In this document: positions 8,740 to 17,331 of the stretch, in pieces | How positions within the stretch are numbered: the first letter of the stretch is position 1 | Layout: every line of letters starts with the position of its first letter | DNA from: JAEXOD01 sp963663265 | GTDB lineage: Bacteria > Bacteroidota > Ignavibacteria > Ignavibacteriales > Melioribacteraceae | NCBI GenBank assembly: GCA_963663265.2 | Contig: CAXXXM010000001.1 | Location: forward strand, 1,364,001 to 1,428,000 | Length of the DNA stretch: 64,000 nucleotides | Direction of reading: 5' to 3' | Notes under the pieces: model-generated | The model's database searches: none | Seen by the model: only the letters and a program-made list of their open reading frames with translations | Told to the model about the DNA's origin: nothing | Position numbers and translations under genes: made by a program

Positions 8740-10724
8740 TGAAATCATTTTTAGATGTTTGTTGTGGAAACCCAAAACATAATTCAGAGAATCCTTGTGA
8801 ACACTTTGTTGCTTGTTGTACAGAAGGTCCTTTGTGTCATCACGACCCTGCAATTGCAGAAGAAATTAAACAATTAAATTTAAGATTAACATATAAAGTA
8901 CATGAAAAACCTGTAATTTTTATAGGTATGGGTACATGTGGTTTAGCATCAGGAGCCGATAAAGTATTTACAACAATAAAGGCTGAATTGCAAAAACAAA
9001 ACCTTGATGCCGAAATAGTATCAACTGGATGTATCGGTTATTGTGCAAAAGAACCTATTGTTGATATTAAACTTCCAAATGGTGAACGTTTATCTTATTG
9101 CGAAGTTACTCCAGCTGATGTACCGGAACTTTTAAGACAAAGTATAGTTGAAAAGCAAATTTATGAAAAGAAATTTTTAGGTTCACATGCTGTTGAAAAC
9201 ACTTCTAATAAAAAGATTTCTGATGATAATTTTTTCAAAAATCAGTTTAGAATAGTTTTAAAAAATTGTGGAATAATAAATCCTGATTCTATTGATGAGT
9301 ATCTTGCTTCAGGTGGATTTAAAGGTTTAGATAAAGCTTTACGCCGTATGACAAGCGAAGAAGTTGTAAAAGAAATTTTAGATAGTGGATTAAGAGGTAG
9401 AGGTGGTGGAGGTTTCCCAACCGGTAAAAAGTGGGAATTTGCACATAATCAAAAGTCTGAAACAAAATATATCGTTTGTAATGCCGACGAAGGTGATCCT
9501 GGTGCATTTATGGATCGATCAGTACTTGAGAGTGACCCTTATAGAGTTATAGAAGGAATGATTATCGGGGGTTATGCTATTGGTGCATCATTTGGATATA
9601 TATATTGTCGTGCAGAATATCCGTTAGCAATTTCACGCCTTCAAAATACAATAGCAAAATGCAAGGAATATGGTTTATTAGGTAAAAACATTTTAGGAAG
9701 CAAATTTAATTTTGATATAAAAATTAAAAAGGGTGCCGGTGCGTTTGTTTGTGGTGAAGAAACTGCGTTATTAGCATCTATTGAAGGCAAACGTGGTATG
9801 CCAAAACCAAGACCTCCATATCCTGCAGTTTCCGGGTTGTTTGGCAAACCAACCGTTATTAACAATGTGGAAACATTTGCTAATGTTGCACCAATAGTTT
9901 CAAATGGTGCTCAATGGTTCTCATCAGTAGGAACTAACTCAAGTAAAGGTACAAAAGTTTTTGCTATAAGTGGCAAAATTAAACATTCAGGTTTAGTAGA
10001 AGTACCAATGGGTGTATCATTAAGACAAATTGTATTTGATATTGCCGGTGGGATACCTGATGGTAAAAAGTTTAAAGCTGTGCAAATTGGTGGACCTTCC
10101 GGTGGTTGTTTACCTGATTCAGTAATGGATACTATTGTTGACTATGAATCATTAAAAACAGTTGGTGCTATGATGGGTTCAGGTGGATTTGTTGTTATGG
10201 ATGAAGATACATGTATGGTTGATGTAGCTAAATTCTTTTTAACCTTTATCCAAAACGAATCATGCGGAAAATGTGTTCCTTGTCGCGAAGGGACGAAAAG
10301 GATGTTGGAAATTATCGAAAGAATTCCAAAAAGATATTCTCCAAAAGAAGATAAATTAGGTCAATTGCAAAGATTTAAAGGTATTATACATCTTCAAAGA
10401 TTAGCAGATGTTATTAAAGATACTTCCTTATGTGGTTTAGGTCAAACTGCTCCAAACCCAGTATTATCTGGATTAAGATATTTTAGAGAAGAATATGAAG
10501 AGCATTTATTTGATAGAAAATGCTCAGCAGGAGTATGTAAAGACTTGTTAACTTATACAATTAACAAAGAAGCTTGTTCAGGATGTGGATTATGTGCTCG
10601 TAAATGTCCAGCTTCAGCTATTATAGGTGACAAAAAACAACCACATCATATTGTAGAAGTTAACTGCATTAAATGCGGTATGTGTGTTGAAACATGTAGA
10701 TTTGACGCAATAGAAGTTATTTAG
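8739..10724 (+). CDS. hydB: NuoF-like flavin subunit of trimeric [FeFe]-hydrogenase, long form (first copy)
   Basis: The FMN and NAD(H)-binding subunit, where electron bifurcation occurs in studied HydABC enzymes. The 661 residues show, in order, a Cys/His-rich N-terminus (Cys at about 8, 9, 20, 26, 27, 33 and a His pair), a thioredoxin-like [2Fe-2S] domain ('GTCGLASGA' and 'TGCIGYCAKEP'), and the NuoF core ('GRGGGGFPTGKKW', 'CNADEGDPGAF', 'GAGAFVCGEETALLAS'). Then come the [4Fe-4S] motif 'ESCGKCVPCREGTKRM...CGLGQ' and two C-terminal ferredoxin motifs ('CSGCGLCARKCPASAI' and 'CIKCGMCVETCRFDAI'). The ATG at 8739 overlaps the hydC1 stop; a GTG one codon earlier is less likely. The full architecture matches bifurcating HydB. 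Confidence 0.92.
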   Translation: MKSFLDVCCGNPKHNSENPCEHFVACCTEGPLCHHDPAIAEEIKQLNLRLTYKVHEKPVIFIGMGTCGLASGADKVFTTIKAELQKQNLDAEIVSTGCIGYCAKEPIVDIKLPNGERLSYCEVTPADVPELLRQSIVEKQIYEKKFLGSHAVENTSNKKISDDNFFKNQFRIVLKNCGIINPDSIDEYLASGGFKGLDKALRRMTSEEVVKEILDSGLRGRGGGGFPTGKKWEFAHNQKSETKYIVCNADEGDPGAFMDRSVLESDPYRVIEGMIIGGYAIGASFGYIYCRAEYPLAISRLQNTIAKCKEYGLLGKNILGSKFNFDIKIKKGAGAFVCGEETALLASIEGKRGMPKPRPPYPAVSGLFGKPTVINNVETFANVAPIVSNGAQWFSSVGTNSSKGTKVFAISGKIKHSGLVEVPMGVSLRQIVFDIAGGIPDGKKFKAVQIGGPSGGCLPDSVMDTIVDYESLKTVGAMMGSGGFVVMDEDTCMVDVAKFFLTFIQNESCGKCVPCREGTKRMLEIIERIPKRYSPKEDKLGQLQRFKGIIHLQRLADVIKDTSLCGLGQTAPNPVLSGLRYFREEYEEHLFDRKCSAGVCKDLLTYTINKEACSGCGLCARKCPASAIIGDKKQPHHIVEVNCIKCGMCVETCRFDAIEVI

Positions 10725-10756
10725 TAATTACAAAATTTGAAATTAGGAGATTAACC

Positions 10757-12490
10757 ATGGTTGAATTGACCATTAATAATATAAAAGTTAAAGCTGAAGA
10801 AGGAATGACAATTCTTGAAGCAGCAAAATCAGTAGGAATAAAAATTCCTACATTATGTTATTTGAAAGATTTATTCCCTTCAGGAGCATGCCGAATTTGC
10901 GTTTGTGAAGTTGACGGAATGCGTGGTTTAATACCAAGCTGTGCCTATCCGGTATCCGAAGGAATGAAAGTACAAACAAACTCACCTCGTGTAAGAAGAG
11001 CAAGAAAGACAATTGTTGAGTTATTAATTGAAAATCATCCACAAGACTGCCTTGTTTGTGTTAGAAATAAGAATTGCGAATTACAAGATTTATCCGAACA
11101 ATATGGTATACGGGAACACAGATATGCCGGCGAAAAGAAAGAACATGCTATTGACATATCAAGTGCTTCTATGGAACGTGACCCTGCAAAATGTATATTA
11201 TGCGGTAGATGTGTAAGAACTTGTAATGAAATTCAAAAAATTGGAGCTATTGATTTTACTAATCGTGGTTTCAGGAGCAATGTTACCACTCCTTTTAATA
11301 AAGGATTAAATATTAGCGATTGTATTTTGTGCGGTCAATGTATTTTAGTTTGTCCTACTGCTGCATTACGCGAAAAAAGTCACTTAAAAGAAGTTCAAAC
11401 AGCGTTAAATGATAAATCTAAATATGTAGTAGTACAAATAGCTCCTGCAGTAAGAGCTACTGTTGGTGAAGAGTATAATTTACCTTTAGGAACAAATGTT
11501 ACTGGACAATTAGTAACTGGATTAAGAAGATTAGGTTTTAAAAAGGTATTTGATACAAACTTTTCTGCTGACTTAACTATAATGGAAGAAGGCACAGAAC
11601 TTATTAAAAGAATAACAAACAATGGTGTTTTACCAATGTTTACAAGCTGCTGTCCAGGTTGGGTAAAATATATTGAAATGAACGACCCGGAATTATTACC
11701 TCATGTATCTTCGTGTAAATCACCACACGAAATGCAGGGTGCCGTACTTAAAACTTTCTATGCAAAAAAAATGGGCATTAAACCTGAAGATATGTATGTT
11801 GTATCTATTATGCCATGTACTGTTAAGAAATTCGAGTCAGAACGTCCTGAATTAGCCGAAGAGCACATTTCTGATGTTGACGCAGTATTAACCACAAGAG
11901 AAATAGTTCGTTTATTTAAATTTGCCGGTATTGATTTTAATGACTTACCAGAAGATAACTTTGACGATCCATTAGGAGAATCAACAGGAGCAGCTGCTAT
12001 TTTTGGAACATCAGGTGGTGTAATGGAAGCTGCTGTAAGAACAGCATATGCAAAAGTAACAGGAAAAGAATTAGAAGCTCTCGAATTGAATGATTTGCGT
12101 GGTTTAGATGGAATAAAAGAAGCCACTATTGATTTTAACGGTTTGAATGTTAATGTTGCTGTTGTTAATGGAATTGGAAATATTAGACCTGTTTTAGACA
12201 AGATTAAAAGTGGTGAAATTAATTATCATTTTATTGAAGTGATGGCTTGCCCTGGTGGTTGTATTAATGGCGGAGGTCAGCCAATTAATCAAAAACCGGA
12301 TAAAATAAAAAAACGTATTCAGGTATTGTATGATATCGATAATAAAGCTAAATTTAGAAGGTCACATGAAAATGAATCTATTTTGAAACTTTATAAAGAA
12401 TTTTTAGGAGAACCTAACAGCCATAAGGCTCATGAAATTCTTCATACAAAATATGTTGACAGAAAGACAATTCTAAGTATAAAAAAATAG
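10757..12490 (+). CDS. hydA: catalytic [FeFe]-hydrogenase subunit HydA (first copy, canonical H-cluster)
   Basis: Catalyses reversible H2 oxidation and proton reduction. In order, the 577 residues show an N-terminal [2Fe-2S] domain ('GACRICVCEVDGMRG'), the His-Cys [4Fe-4S] motif ('HPQDCLVCVRNKNC'), two [4Fe-4S] ferredoxin motifs ('CILCGRCVRTC' and 'CILCGQCILVCPTAAL') and the H domain. H-cluster motifs are all canonical: L1 TSCCPGW (Cys298-Cys299), L2 MPCTVKKFE (Cys354) and L3 MACPGGCINGGGQP (Cys498, Cys502). A small-subunit-like tail ('RRSHENESILKLYKEFL') closes the protein. With HydB1 and HydC1 it forms a trimeric, NAD(P)H- and ferredoxin-linked group A enzyme. The maturases HydE, HydF and HydG are not in the window. 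Confidence 0.95.
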   Translation: MVELTINNIKVKAEEGMTILEAAKSVGIKIPTLCYLKDLFPSGACRICVCEVDGMRGLIPSCAYPVSEGMKVQTNSPRVRRARKTIVELLIENHPQDCLVCVRNKNCELQDLSEQYGIREHRYAGEKKEHAIDISSASMERDPAKCILCGRCVRTCNEIQKIGAIDFTNRGFRSNVTTPFNKGLNISDCILCGQCILVCPTAALREKSHLKEVQTALNDKSKYVVVQIAPAVRATVGEEYNLPLGTNVTGQLVTGLRRLGFKKVFDTNFSADLTIMEEGTELIKRITNNGVLPMFTSCCPGWVKYIEMNDPELLPHVSSCKSPHEMQGAVLKTFYAKKMGIKPEDMYVVSIMPCTVKKFESERPELAEEHISDVDAVLTTREIVRLFKFAGIDFNDLPEDNFDDPLGESTGAAAIFGTSGGVMEAAVRTAYAKVTGKELEALELNDLRGLDGIKEATIDFNGLNVNVAVVNGIGNIRPVLDKIKSGEINYHFIEVMACPGGCINGGGQPINQKPDKIKKRIQVLYDIDNKAKFRRSHENESILKLYKEFLGEPNSHKAHEILHTKYVDRKTILSIKK

Positions 12491-12497
12491 AATAAAT

Positions 12498-14483
12498 ATG
12501 GAAACCGGAATCGTTAGTACTATCACTAAAAATTGCAAACGATGTTATTCATGTATACGAGAATGTCCTGCAAGTGCCATCAGAGTTGTTGGTGGACAAG
12601 CTGTAGTTATTAGCGATAGATGCATTAGCTGCGGGCATTGTGTAAAAGTATGTTCGCAACATGCTAAAATGATACAAAGCGATTCTGAATTTGTTCTAAC
12701 TAATTTAATACCAACCGGGAAAGCAATTGCAATAATTGCACCATCATTTGCTGCTGCTTTTCCGGATACATATTTTCAATTACCGACAGCATTAAGACTA
12801 CTTGGTTTTGATAAAGTTGCAGAGACAGCTTTTGGTGCCGATTTAGTTAGTATTGAGTACGAAAAGATTTTTGAAAAAAAAGGGGATAGAACAATTATCA
12901 GTTCACCATGCCCCGCTGTTTATAATTTTATTGAAAAGTTTCATACTGAATTAATTCCATTTTTGGCTGAAGTAGTATCTCCAATGATTGCAATGGGAAG
13001 ATATTTAAAAGAAAACTATGGTGCTGATACTCCCATAGTTTTTATTGGACCTTGCGTAGCTAAAAAAAGCGAATATGACGATTTTACAGTAAAAGGAGCT
13101 ATTGACGCTGTATTAACTTTTCATGAATTAAAGGATATTTTCAATAATTGCAAAATTGATTTATCTGTATTGGATAACTCAAATTTTGATCCTCCATATG
13201 CTAATATTGGTAAATCTTTTCCACTTGCCGGTGGTTTAATTAAGACAGCAAACATTTCCGGTGATGTACTTGCCAAAGAAATAATTGTTGTTGAAGGTAA
13301 GGATAAAGTTGTAGAAATTATAACTGACATTGCAAACGAAAAAATTAAATCAAAGTTTATTGATATATTGTTTTGTGAAGGATGTATTAATGGACCTGCA
13401 ATAGATAGTGATTTAAACTATTATTCTAAACGTGAGAAAGTAATAGAATATGTTGAAAAACATATTAATTTCTTGGACAAAAATGTATGGAAAAGTGAGA
13501 TTTATAATAGCAGAAATATCGATCTTACTCGCAAATTTCATAACAAAAATCAAAGAAGACCGTATCCTTCTGAAGAGAAAATAAAAGAAATTTTAGCAAA
13601 AACTAATAAATTTAGTAAAAATGATGAACTTAATTGTGGTGCTTGTGGATATGCGACTTGTAGAGAGTATGCAGTAGCAATTGCAAAAGACCTTGCTGAA
13701 CAAGAGATGTGTTTACCTTATCTAATAGACAAATTGGAAAAAGCTTATTCAGATCTTAAAGAGACACAAGATGCTTTAGCAAGTGCAGAAAAATTGGCAT
13801 CAATCGGTCAATTAGCTGCAGGTGTAGCACACGAAATTAATAATCCTTTAGGCTCAATTCTTCTATATTCATCAATGCTTAAAAGAGACATTGAGAAAAA
13901 AATGGAGTATAACCAAGGAGTTGAAGATCTTAAATTAATTATTGACGAAACTGTAAGATGTAAAAACATAGTTTCTAATTTGTTAAACTTTGCTAGACAA
14001 GGGAAACTTAATATTACACATATTGTTCTATCAGAATTAACTAAAGATGTAATAAAATTAATTTCTGTTAAACCTGAATTCTCAAATATAAGAATAGAAA
14101 TTATTGATAATTCGAATAATTTAAGTATTGAAGGGGATTCTGACCAAATTAAACAAGTTTTAATTAATGTTATTGGGAATGCATGTGAAGCACTTGAAGA
14201 CTCGGAAGAAAAGTTAATAACTGTACAATTAGACACCGATGAAAATAAAGCTATTATTAAAGTTAAAGATACAGGTTGCGGTATTCCTGAGGATAATATA
14301 AAGAAATTGTTCACTCCATTTTTTACAACAAAAAAAATGGGGAAAGGTACTGGCTTAGGTTTAGCAATTACTTACGGCATTATCAAAATGCATAGGGGAG
14401 ATATTAGAGTTTTGAGCGAAGTAAATTCAGGAACTGAATTTATTATAAAACTACCAATTTTGAATGTAAAACAAATATTATAG
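12498..14483 (+). CDS. ferredoxin / divergent H-cluster / Fe-S / histidine kinase fusion, putative H2 or redox sensor
   Basis: A 661-residue sensor fusion. Residues 13-52 hold two [4Fe-4S] motifs (Cys13, 16, 19, 23 and Cys42, 45, 48, 52). About 70-330 is a [FeFe]-hydrogenase large-domain homologue with altered motifs: L1 SSPCPAV (Cys138), L2 GPCVAKKSE (Cys186) and L3 FCEGCINGP (Cys293, Cys296). The proton-relay Cys of L1 is Pro, and L3 is Cx2C instead of Cx3C. Residues 380-405 (CxxCx4Cx16C) match the Fe-S domain found in RnfB-like proteins. A short coiled segment precedes a HisKA domain with phospho-acceptor His445 in 'GVAHEINNPLG', then a HATPase with 'VINACEAL'-like N box and 'KGTGLGLAI'. 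Seven bases separate it from hydA1. Its H-cluster is more likely sensory than catalytic (inference). Confidence 0.88.
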   Translation: METGIVSTITKNCKRCYSCIRECPASAIRVVGGQAVVISDRCISCGHCVKVCSQHAKMIQSDSEFVLTNLIPTGKAIAIIAPSFAAAFPDTYFQLPTALRLLGFDKVAETAFGADLVSIEYEKIFEKKGDRTIISSPCPAVYNFIEKFHTELIPFLAEVVSPMIAMGRYLKENYGADTPIVFIGPCVAKKSEYDDFTVKGAIDAVLTFHELKDIFNNCKIDLSVLDNSNFDPPYANIGKSFPLAGGLIKTANISGDVLAKEIIVVEGKDKVVEIITDIANEKIKSKFIDILFCEGCINGPAIDSDLNYYSKREKVIEYVEKHINFLDKNVWKSEIYNSRNIDLTRKFHNKNQRRPYPSEEKIKEILAKTNKFSKNDELNCGACGYATCREYAVAIAKDLAEQEMCLPYLIDKLEKAYSDLKETQDALASAEKLASIGQLAAGVAHEINNPLGSILLYSSMLKRDIEKKMEYNQGVEDLKLIIDETVRCKNIVSNLLNFARQGKLNITHIVLSELTKDVIKLISVKPEFSNIRIEIIDNSNNLSIEGDSDQIKQVLINVIGNACEALEDSEEKLITVQLDTDENKAIIKVKDTGCGIPEDNIKKLFTPFFTTKKMGKGTGLGLAITYGIIKMHRGDIRVLSEVNSGTEFIIKLPILNVKQIL

Positions 14484-14502
14484 AGATTTAGGAGCTTATT
14501 TT

Positions 14503-14901
14503 ATGGAAATCAATGAGAAATACAAGAAGCTTTTGTTAGTCGATGATGATATCGACCTATTAGAGCAAAACAAAATTTTATTAGAATCTAAAGGATTTGA
14601 AGTTCTTACTGCTGAAACAGGTGAAGAAGGATATAATGTTTTTTTAGCAGAAAAACCTGATGCATGTATTGTCGATTTAATTATGGAACAACATGATTCC
14701 GGTTTTATTCTTTGCCACAGAATTAAACGCAATGAATATGGAAAAACAATACCCGTTTTTATGTTAACTTCCGCTACTTATGAAACGGGGTTTAAATTCA
14801 GTTCTTCAACTGCAGAAGAAAAGGAATGGATAAAATGTGATGGTTTATTAAATAAACCGGTAGTTGTAGAAGAATTAATTTCCAAATTAGAGAATTTTTA
14901 A
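14503..14901 (+). CDS. single-domain response regulator (receiver only)
   Basis: A 132-residue CheY-like receiver with the acidic pocket 'LLVDDDIDLL', phospho-acceptor Asp58 in 'DACIVDLIME', Thr/Ser in 'VFMLTSAT' and the conserved Lys in 'LLNKPVVVEEL'. No output domain follows, so it must act as a phosphate shuttle, sink or protein-binding switch. It lies 19 bases after the hydrogenase-like kinase and resembles the second lone receiver at 16469 more than the hybrid's receiver (shared 'SGF'/'DGF' stretch after the Asp). It is probably phosphorylated by the adjacent kinase; that is inferred from position. Confidence 0.88.
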   Translation: MEINEKYKKLLLVDDDIDLLEQNKILLESKGFEVLTAETGEEGYNVFLAEKPDACIVDLIMEQHDSGFILCHRIKRNEYGKTIPVFMLTSATYETGFKFSSSTAEEKEWIKCDGLLNKPVVVEELISKLENF

Positions 14902-14940
14902 TTTTTTTTGAGAAAAATTAGTTTTATTTTTCATAAAACA

Positions 14941-14960
14941 TTTATATCTTAAGATATAAA
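14941..14960. promoter_or_regulatory. 20-bp perfect palindrome between the lone receiver and the receiver-kinase gene
   Basis: TTTATATCTTAAGATATAAA is its own reverse complement. It lies in the 87-base gap before the receiver-PAS-kinase gene, the largest gap inside the hydrogenase operon. It could be an operator, an internal promoter element or a transcript hairpin; AT content makes chance palindromes more likely here. Confidence 0.35.
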
Positions 14961-14988
14961 AATCTTATTTTGTTATGTGTTGGAAAAT

Positions 14989-16449
14989 ATGGCTAAAATT
15001 TTGATTGTAGACGATGAAAAGGGCCTCCGATTAGGTACTAAAAGGTTGCTTGAGTCGGAGGGCTTTGAAGTTGATACTGCTGAAAATGGAAAAGAAGGAA
15101 TTGAAAAAGGAATAGCTTCTGAATTTGATATAGCAGTTATTGACTTAAAAATGCCTGACATTGAAGGTCTTGAGGTTCTTCAAAAAATAAAATCTATCTT
15201 TCCAAATACTGTTTGTTTTATTGCAACAGCGTATGCAAGCATCGAAACGGCTATTGAAGCAACTCGATTAGGGGCTTACAATTATATTCCCAAACCTTTT
15301 ACTCCTGAAGAAATTTTACATCAATTAGATATTGGTTATAAACATAGAGTCTTAGTTGTTGAATCTGAAAAGTTACGAAAAGAGAGAGAGAGCAATCTTT
15401 TAGAAATTTCTTATGAAAAAAGTAGACTTAGAACAATAATTAACAACATTACTGATGGTGTGTTAGTAATTAATACTAATGGTGAGTTGGCGTATTTTAA
15501 CAATAGTGCACTTAAAAACTTAGACCTAACCGAATTAATTCTTGGAGAATTTATCCTCAATAAATTACCTAAGGATATAACCGAAATAATAAATAAATAT
15601 TTAATGCCAGATGCCCAAATAAAAAAATCTTATTCGTCACAAGTAGAGATTAGACCCAATAACGAACTTGTGATTGAAGCCAACTGTTCGGCAATATTAA
15701 ACGATGAAGAAAAATTTACAGGAATTGTTGTAGTAATAAGAAATATTACTGAATTTAAGAAAATTGAGTTAGTTAAAAATCAATTTGTATCTATGGTAGC
15801 TCATGAATTAAAAACTCCAGTTGCCGCTGTACAAGGCTTTTTAAAGATAATTTTAGATGATAATATAGATGTAAGCTATGAACAACAACGAGAGTTTATT
15901 TCTCGTTCTGTAATAAGATTAAGAGGTCTTTTAGACTTAGTTAATGATTTATTAGATATTTCTCGCATGGAAATGAAAACAAAACAAAGAGAAATTGAAG
16001 CATTAGATATAAAAGAAATTTTAGAATCAACTGTTCAATTTTTAGAAATAGAATTAAAGAAAAAAGGAGTTGAAGTAATAACAGAATATCCAGATACTCA
16101 AGTAGTATTTAATGGAGATCAAAACGAAATAACAAGACTATTTACAAATATATTAAGTAATGCTATAAAGTATAATAAAGATAATGGTTCGATAACTATA
16201 AAAGTATTTTGCTCAACAAATTATATTAACGTAATAATAAGTGATACTGGAATTGGAATGAAACCTGAAGAAAAAAACAAGTTGTTCCAAGAATTTTTTA
16301 GAGCAAAAAATGCATTTACTCGTGGAGTTAGTGGAACTGGTTTAGGATTAACAATTGTAAAGCGGATTGTAGATTCTTACCACGGAAAGATAGAAGTTGA
16401 TAGTGAGTACGAAAAAGGTACTACTTTTAATATACAACTACCTAAATAA
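14989..16449 (+). CDS. receiver-PAS-histidine kinase hybrid protein
   Basis: A 486-residue protein with an N-terminal receiver (about 3-120; phospho-acceptor Asp52 in 'IAVIDLKMPD'). The receiver's 'ATAYASIETAIEATRLGAYNY' stretch resembles receivers of NtrC-type regulators. A coiled linker, a PAS domain (about 145-255, 'IINNITDGVLVINTNGEL'), a HisKA domain ('FVSMVAHELKTPVAAVQG') and a HATPase ('NILSNAIKYN', 'DTGIGM', 'GTGLGLTIVKRI') follow. Such architecture receives phosphate on the receiver and passes or modulates signal through a second kinase. I chose the ATG at 14989 because 'MAKILIVDDE' is a standard receiver start; a GTG four codons earlier is possible. There is no transmembrane segment, so it is cytoplasmic. 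Confidence 0.86.
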   Translation: MAKILIVDDEKGLRLGTKRLLESEGFEVDTAENGKEGIEKGIASEFDIAVIDLKMPDIEGLEVLQKIKSIFPNTVCFIATAYASIETAIEATRLGAYNYIPKPFTPEEILHQLDIGYKHRVLVVESEKLRKERESNLLEISYEKSRLRTIINNITDGVLVINTNGELAYFNNSALKNLDLTELILGEFILNKLPKDITEIINKYLMPDAQIKKSYSSQVEIRPNNELVIEANCSAILNDEEKFTGIVVVIRNITEFKKIELVKNQFVSMVAHELKTPVAAVQGFLKIILDDNIDVSYEQQREFISRSVIRLRGLLDLVNDLLDISRMEMKTKQREIEALDIKEILESTVQFLEIELKKKGVEVITEYPDTQVVFNGDQNEITRLFTNILSNAIKYNKDNGSITIKVFCSTNYINVIISDTGIGMKPEEKNKLFQEFFRAKNAFTRGVSGTGLGLTIVKRIVDSYHGKIEVDSEYEKGTTFNIQLPK

Positions 16450-16468
16450 CTTAAAAGCAGGAGAAACT

Positions 16469-16840
16469 ATGGCATTAATAGCAATTATCGACGATGATCC
16501 GGATATAATTGAAGCTACAAGTTTAGTATTACGATCAAGAGGATACAATGTAGTTACAGCATCTAATCCGGATGATGGTTATAAGATTGTAAAAGAAACT
16601 CAACCACAACTTATTATTCTTGATGTTATGATGGATGAACCCGACGACGGATTCTTTTTGGCGCAAAAGTTCCGCAGGGAAAACATCAAAACACCTATTT
16701 TAATGTACACATCTGTGTCAAAAACAATAGGTTTTCAATATGGTTCAGGCGAAATGGTTCCTGTTGATGATTTTGTTGAAAAACCAATTTCACCAGAACA
16801 ATTAGTCAACAAAGTTGAAAATCTTTTAGAAAAAAAATAG
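16469..16840 (+). CDS. single-domain response regulator (receiver only), second copy
   Basis: A 123-residue CheY-like receiver: 'LIAIIDDDPDIIEA', phospho-acceptor Asp52 in 'LIILDVMMDE', Thr in 'ILMYTSVS' and Lys in 'DDFVEKPISPEQLV'. The ATG at 16469 has AGCAGGAG just upstream and is preferred over an earlier in-frame ATG inside the hybrid kinase gene. It ends nine bases before hydC2. With no output domain, it is another intermediate or binding switch in the same phosphorelay, by inference. Confidence 0.88.
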   Translation: MALIAIIDDDPDIIEATSLVLRSRGYNVVTASNPDDGYKIVKETQPQLIILDVMMDEPDDGFFLAQKFRRENIKTPILMYTSVSKTIGFQYGSGEMVPVDDFVEKPISPEQLVNKVENLLEKK

Positions 16841-16849
16841 GAGAATATT

Positions 16850-17323
16850 ATGTTAGTTTTGGAAAAGAACTCTTTAACTGAAGAGATTGAAAAGCTTGTT
16901 GAAAAGTTTGGTAAAAATCGTTCGTCTTTACTTACAATTCTCCAAGAAATTCAAAAAAGGCATACTTATATATCTGATTTTGCACAACAAGAAGTTGCTC
17001 GATTATTAGATATTCACCCCGTAGAAGTATATAGTGTAATTTCATTTTATGCTTTCCTAAATTCATCACCAAAAGGAAGAAATATTGTTAGGTTATGTCA
17101 AACCATAACTTGTGATATGCATGGTAAAGAAAGTATTGCAAAAGCAATTGAAAGAGAACTTGGAATTAAATTTGGAGAAACTACCAAAGATAAAAAGTTT
17201 ACTCTTGAATATGCAAACTGCTTAGGAATGTGTGATCAAGGACCGGCGATGCTTGTTAATGATAAAATCTATAGCAAACTAACGCCAGAGAAAGCTGTTG
17301 AAATTCTAAACGAGATTAAATAG
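16850..17323 (+). CDS. NuoE-like [2Fe-2S] hydrogenase subunit (second copy)
   Basis: A 157-residue thioredoxin-fold subunit like HydC1 with the helical N-terminal half ('SLLTILQEIQKRHTYIS', 'VEVYSVISFYAFLNSSPKG'). Cluster cysteines are in 'LCQTITCDMHG' and 'YANCLGMCDQGPAM'. It heads the second hydrogenase trio, directly after the signalling genes, with 'AGGAG' at its start. Divergence from HydC1 shows the duplication is old or the copies were acquired separately. Confidence 0.9.
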   Translation: MLVLEKNSLTEEIEKLVEKFGKNRSSLLTILQEIQKRHTYISDFAQQEVARLLDIHPVEVYSVISFYAFLNSSPKGRNIVRLCQTITCDMHGKESIAKAIERELGIKFGETTKDKKFTLEYANCLGMCDQGPAMLVNDKIYSKLTPEKAVEILNEIK

Positions 17324-17331
17324 GAGTGAAT

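Noticed and set aside
11758..12201. Antisense open frame of 147 codons inside hydA1
   Set aside because: It is a shadow of a strongly conserved coding frame, with no start signal or recognisable protein features.
13808..14314. Antisense open frame of 168 codons inside the sensor kinase gene
   Set aside because: The opposite strand encodes clear HisKA and HATPase motifs; the antisense product is Ser/Ile-rich and matches nothing.
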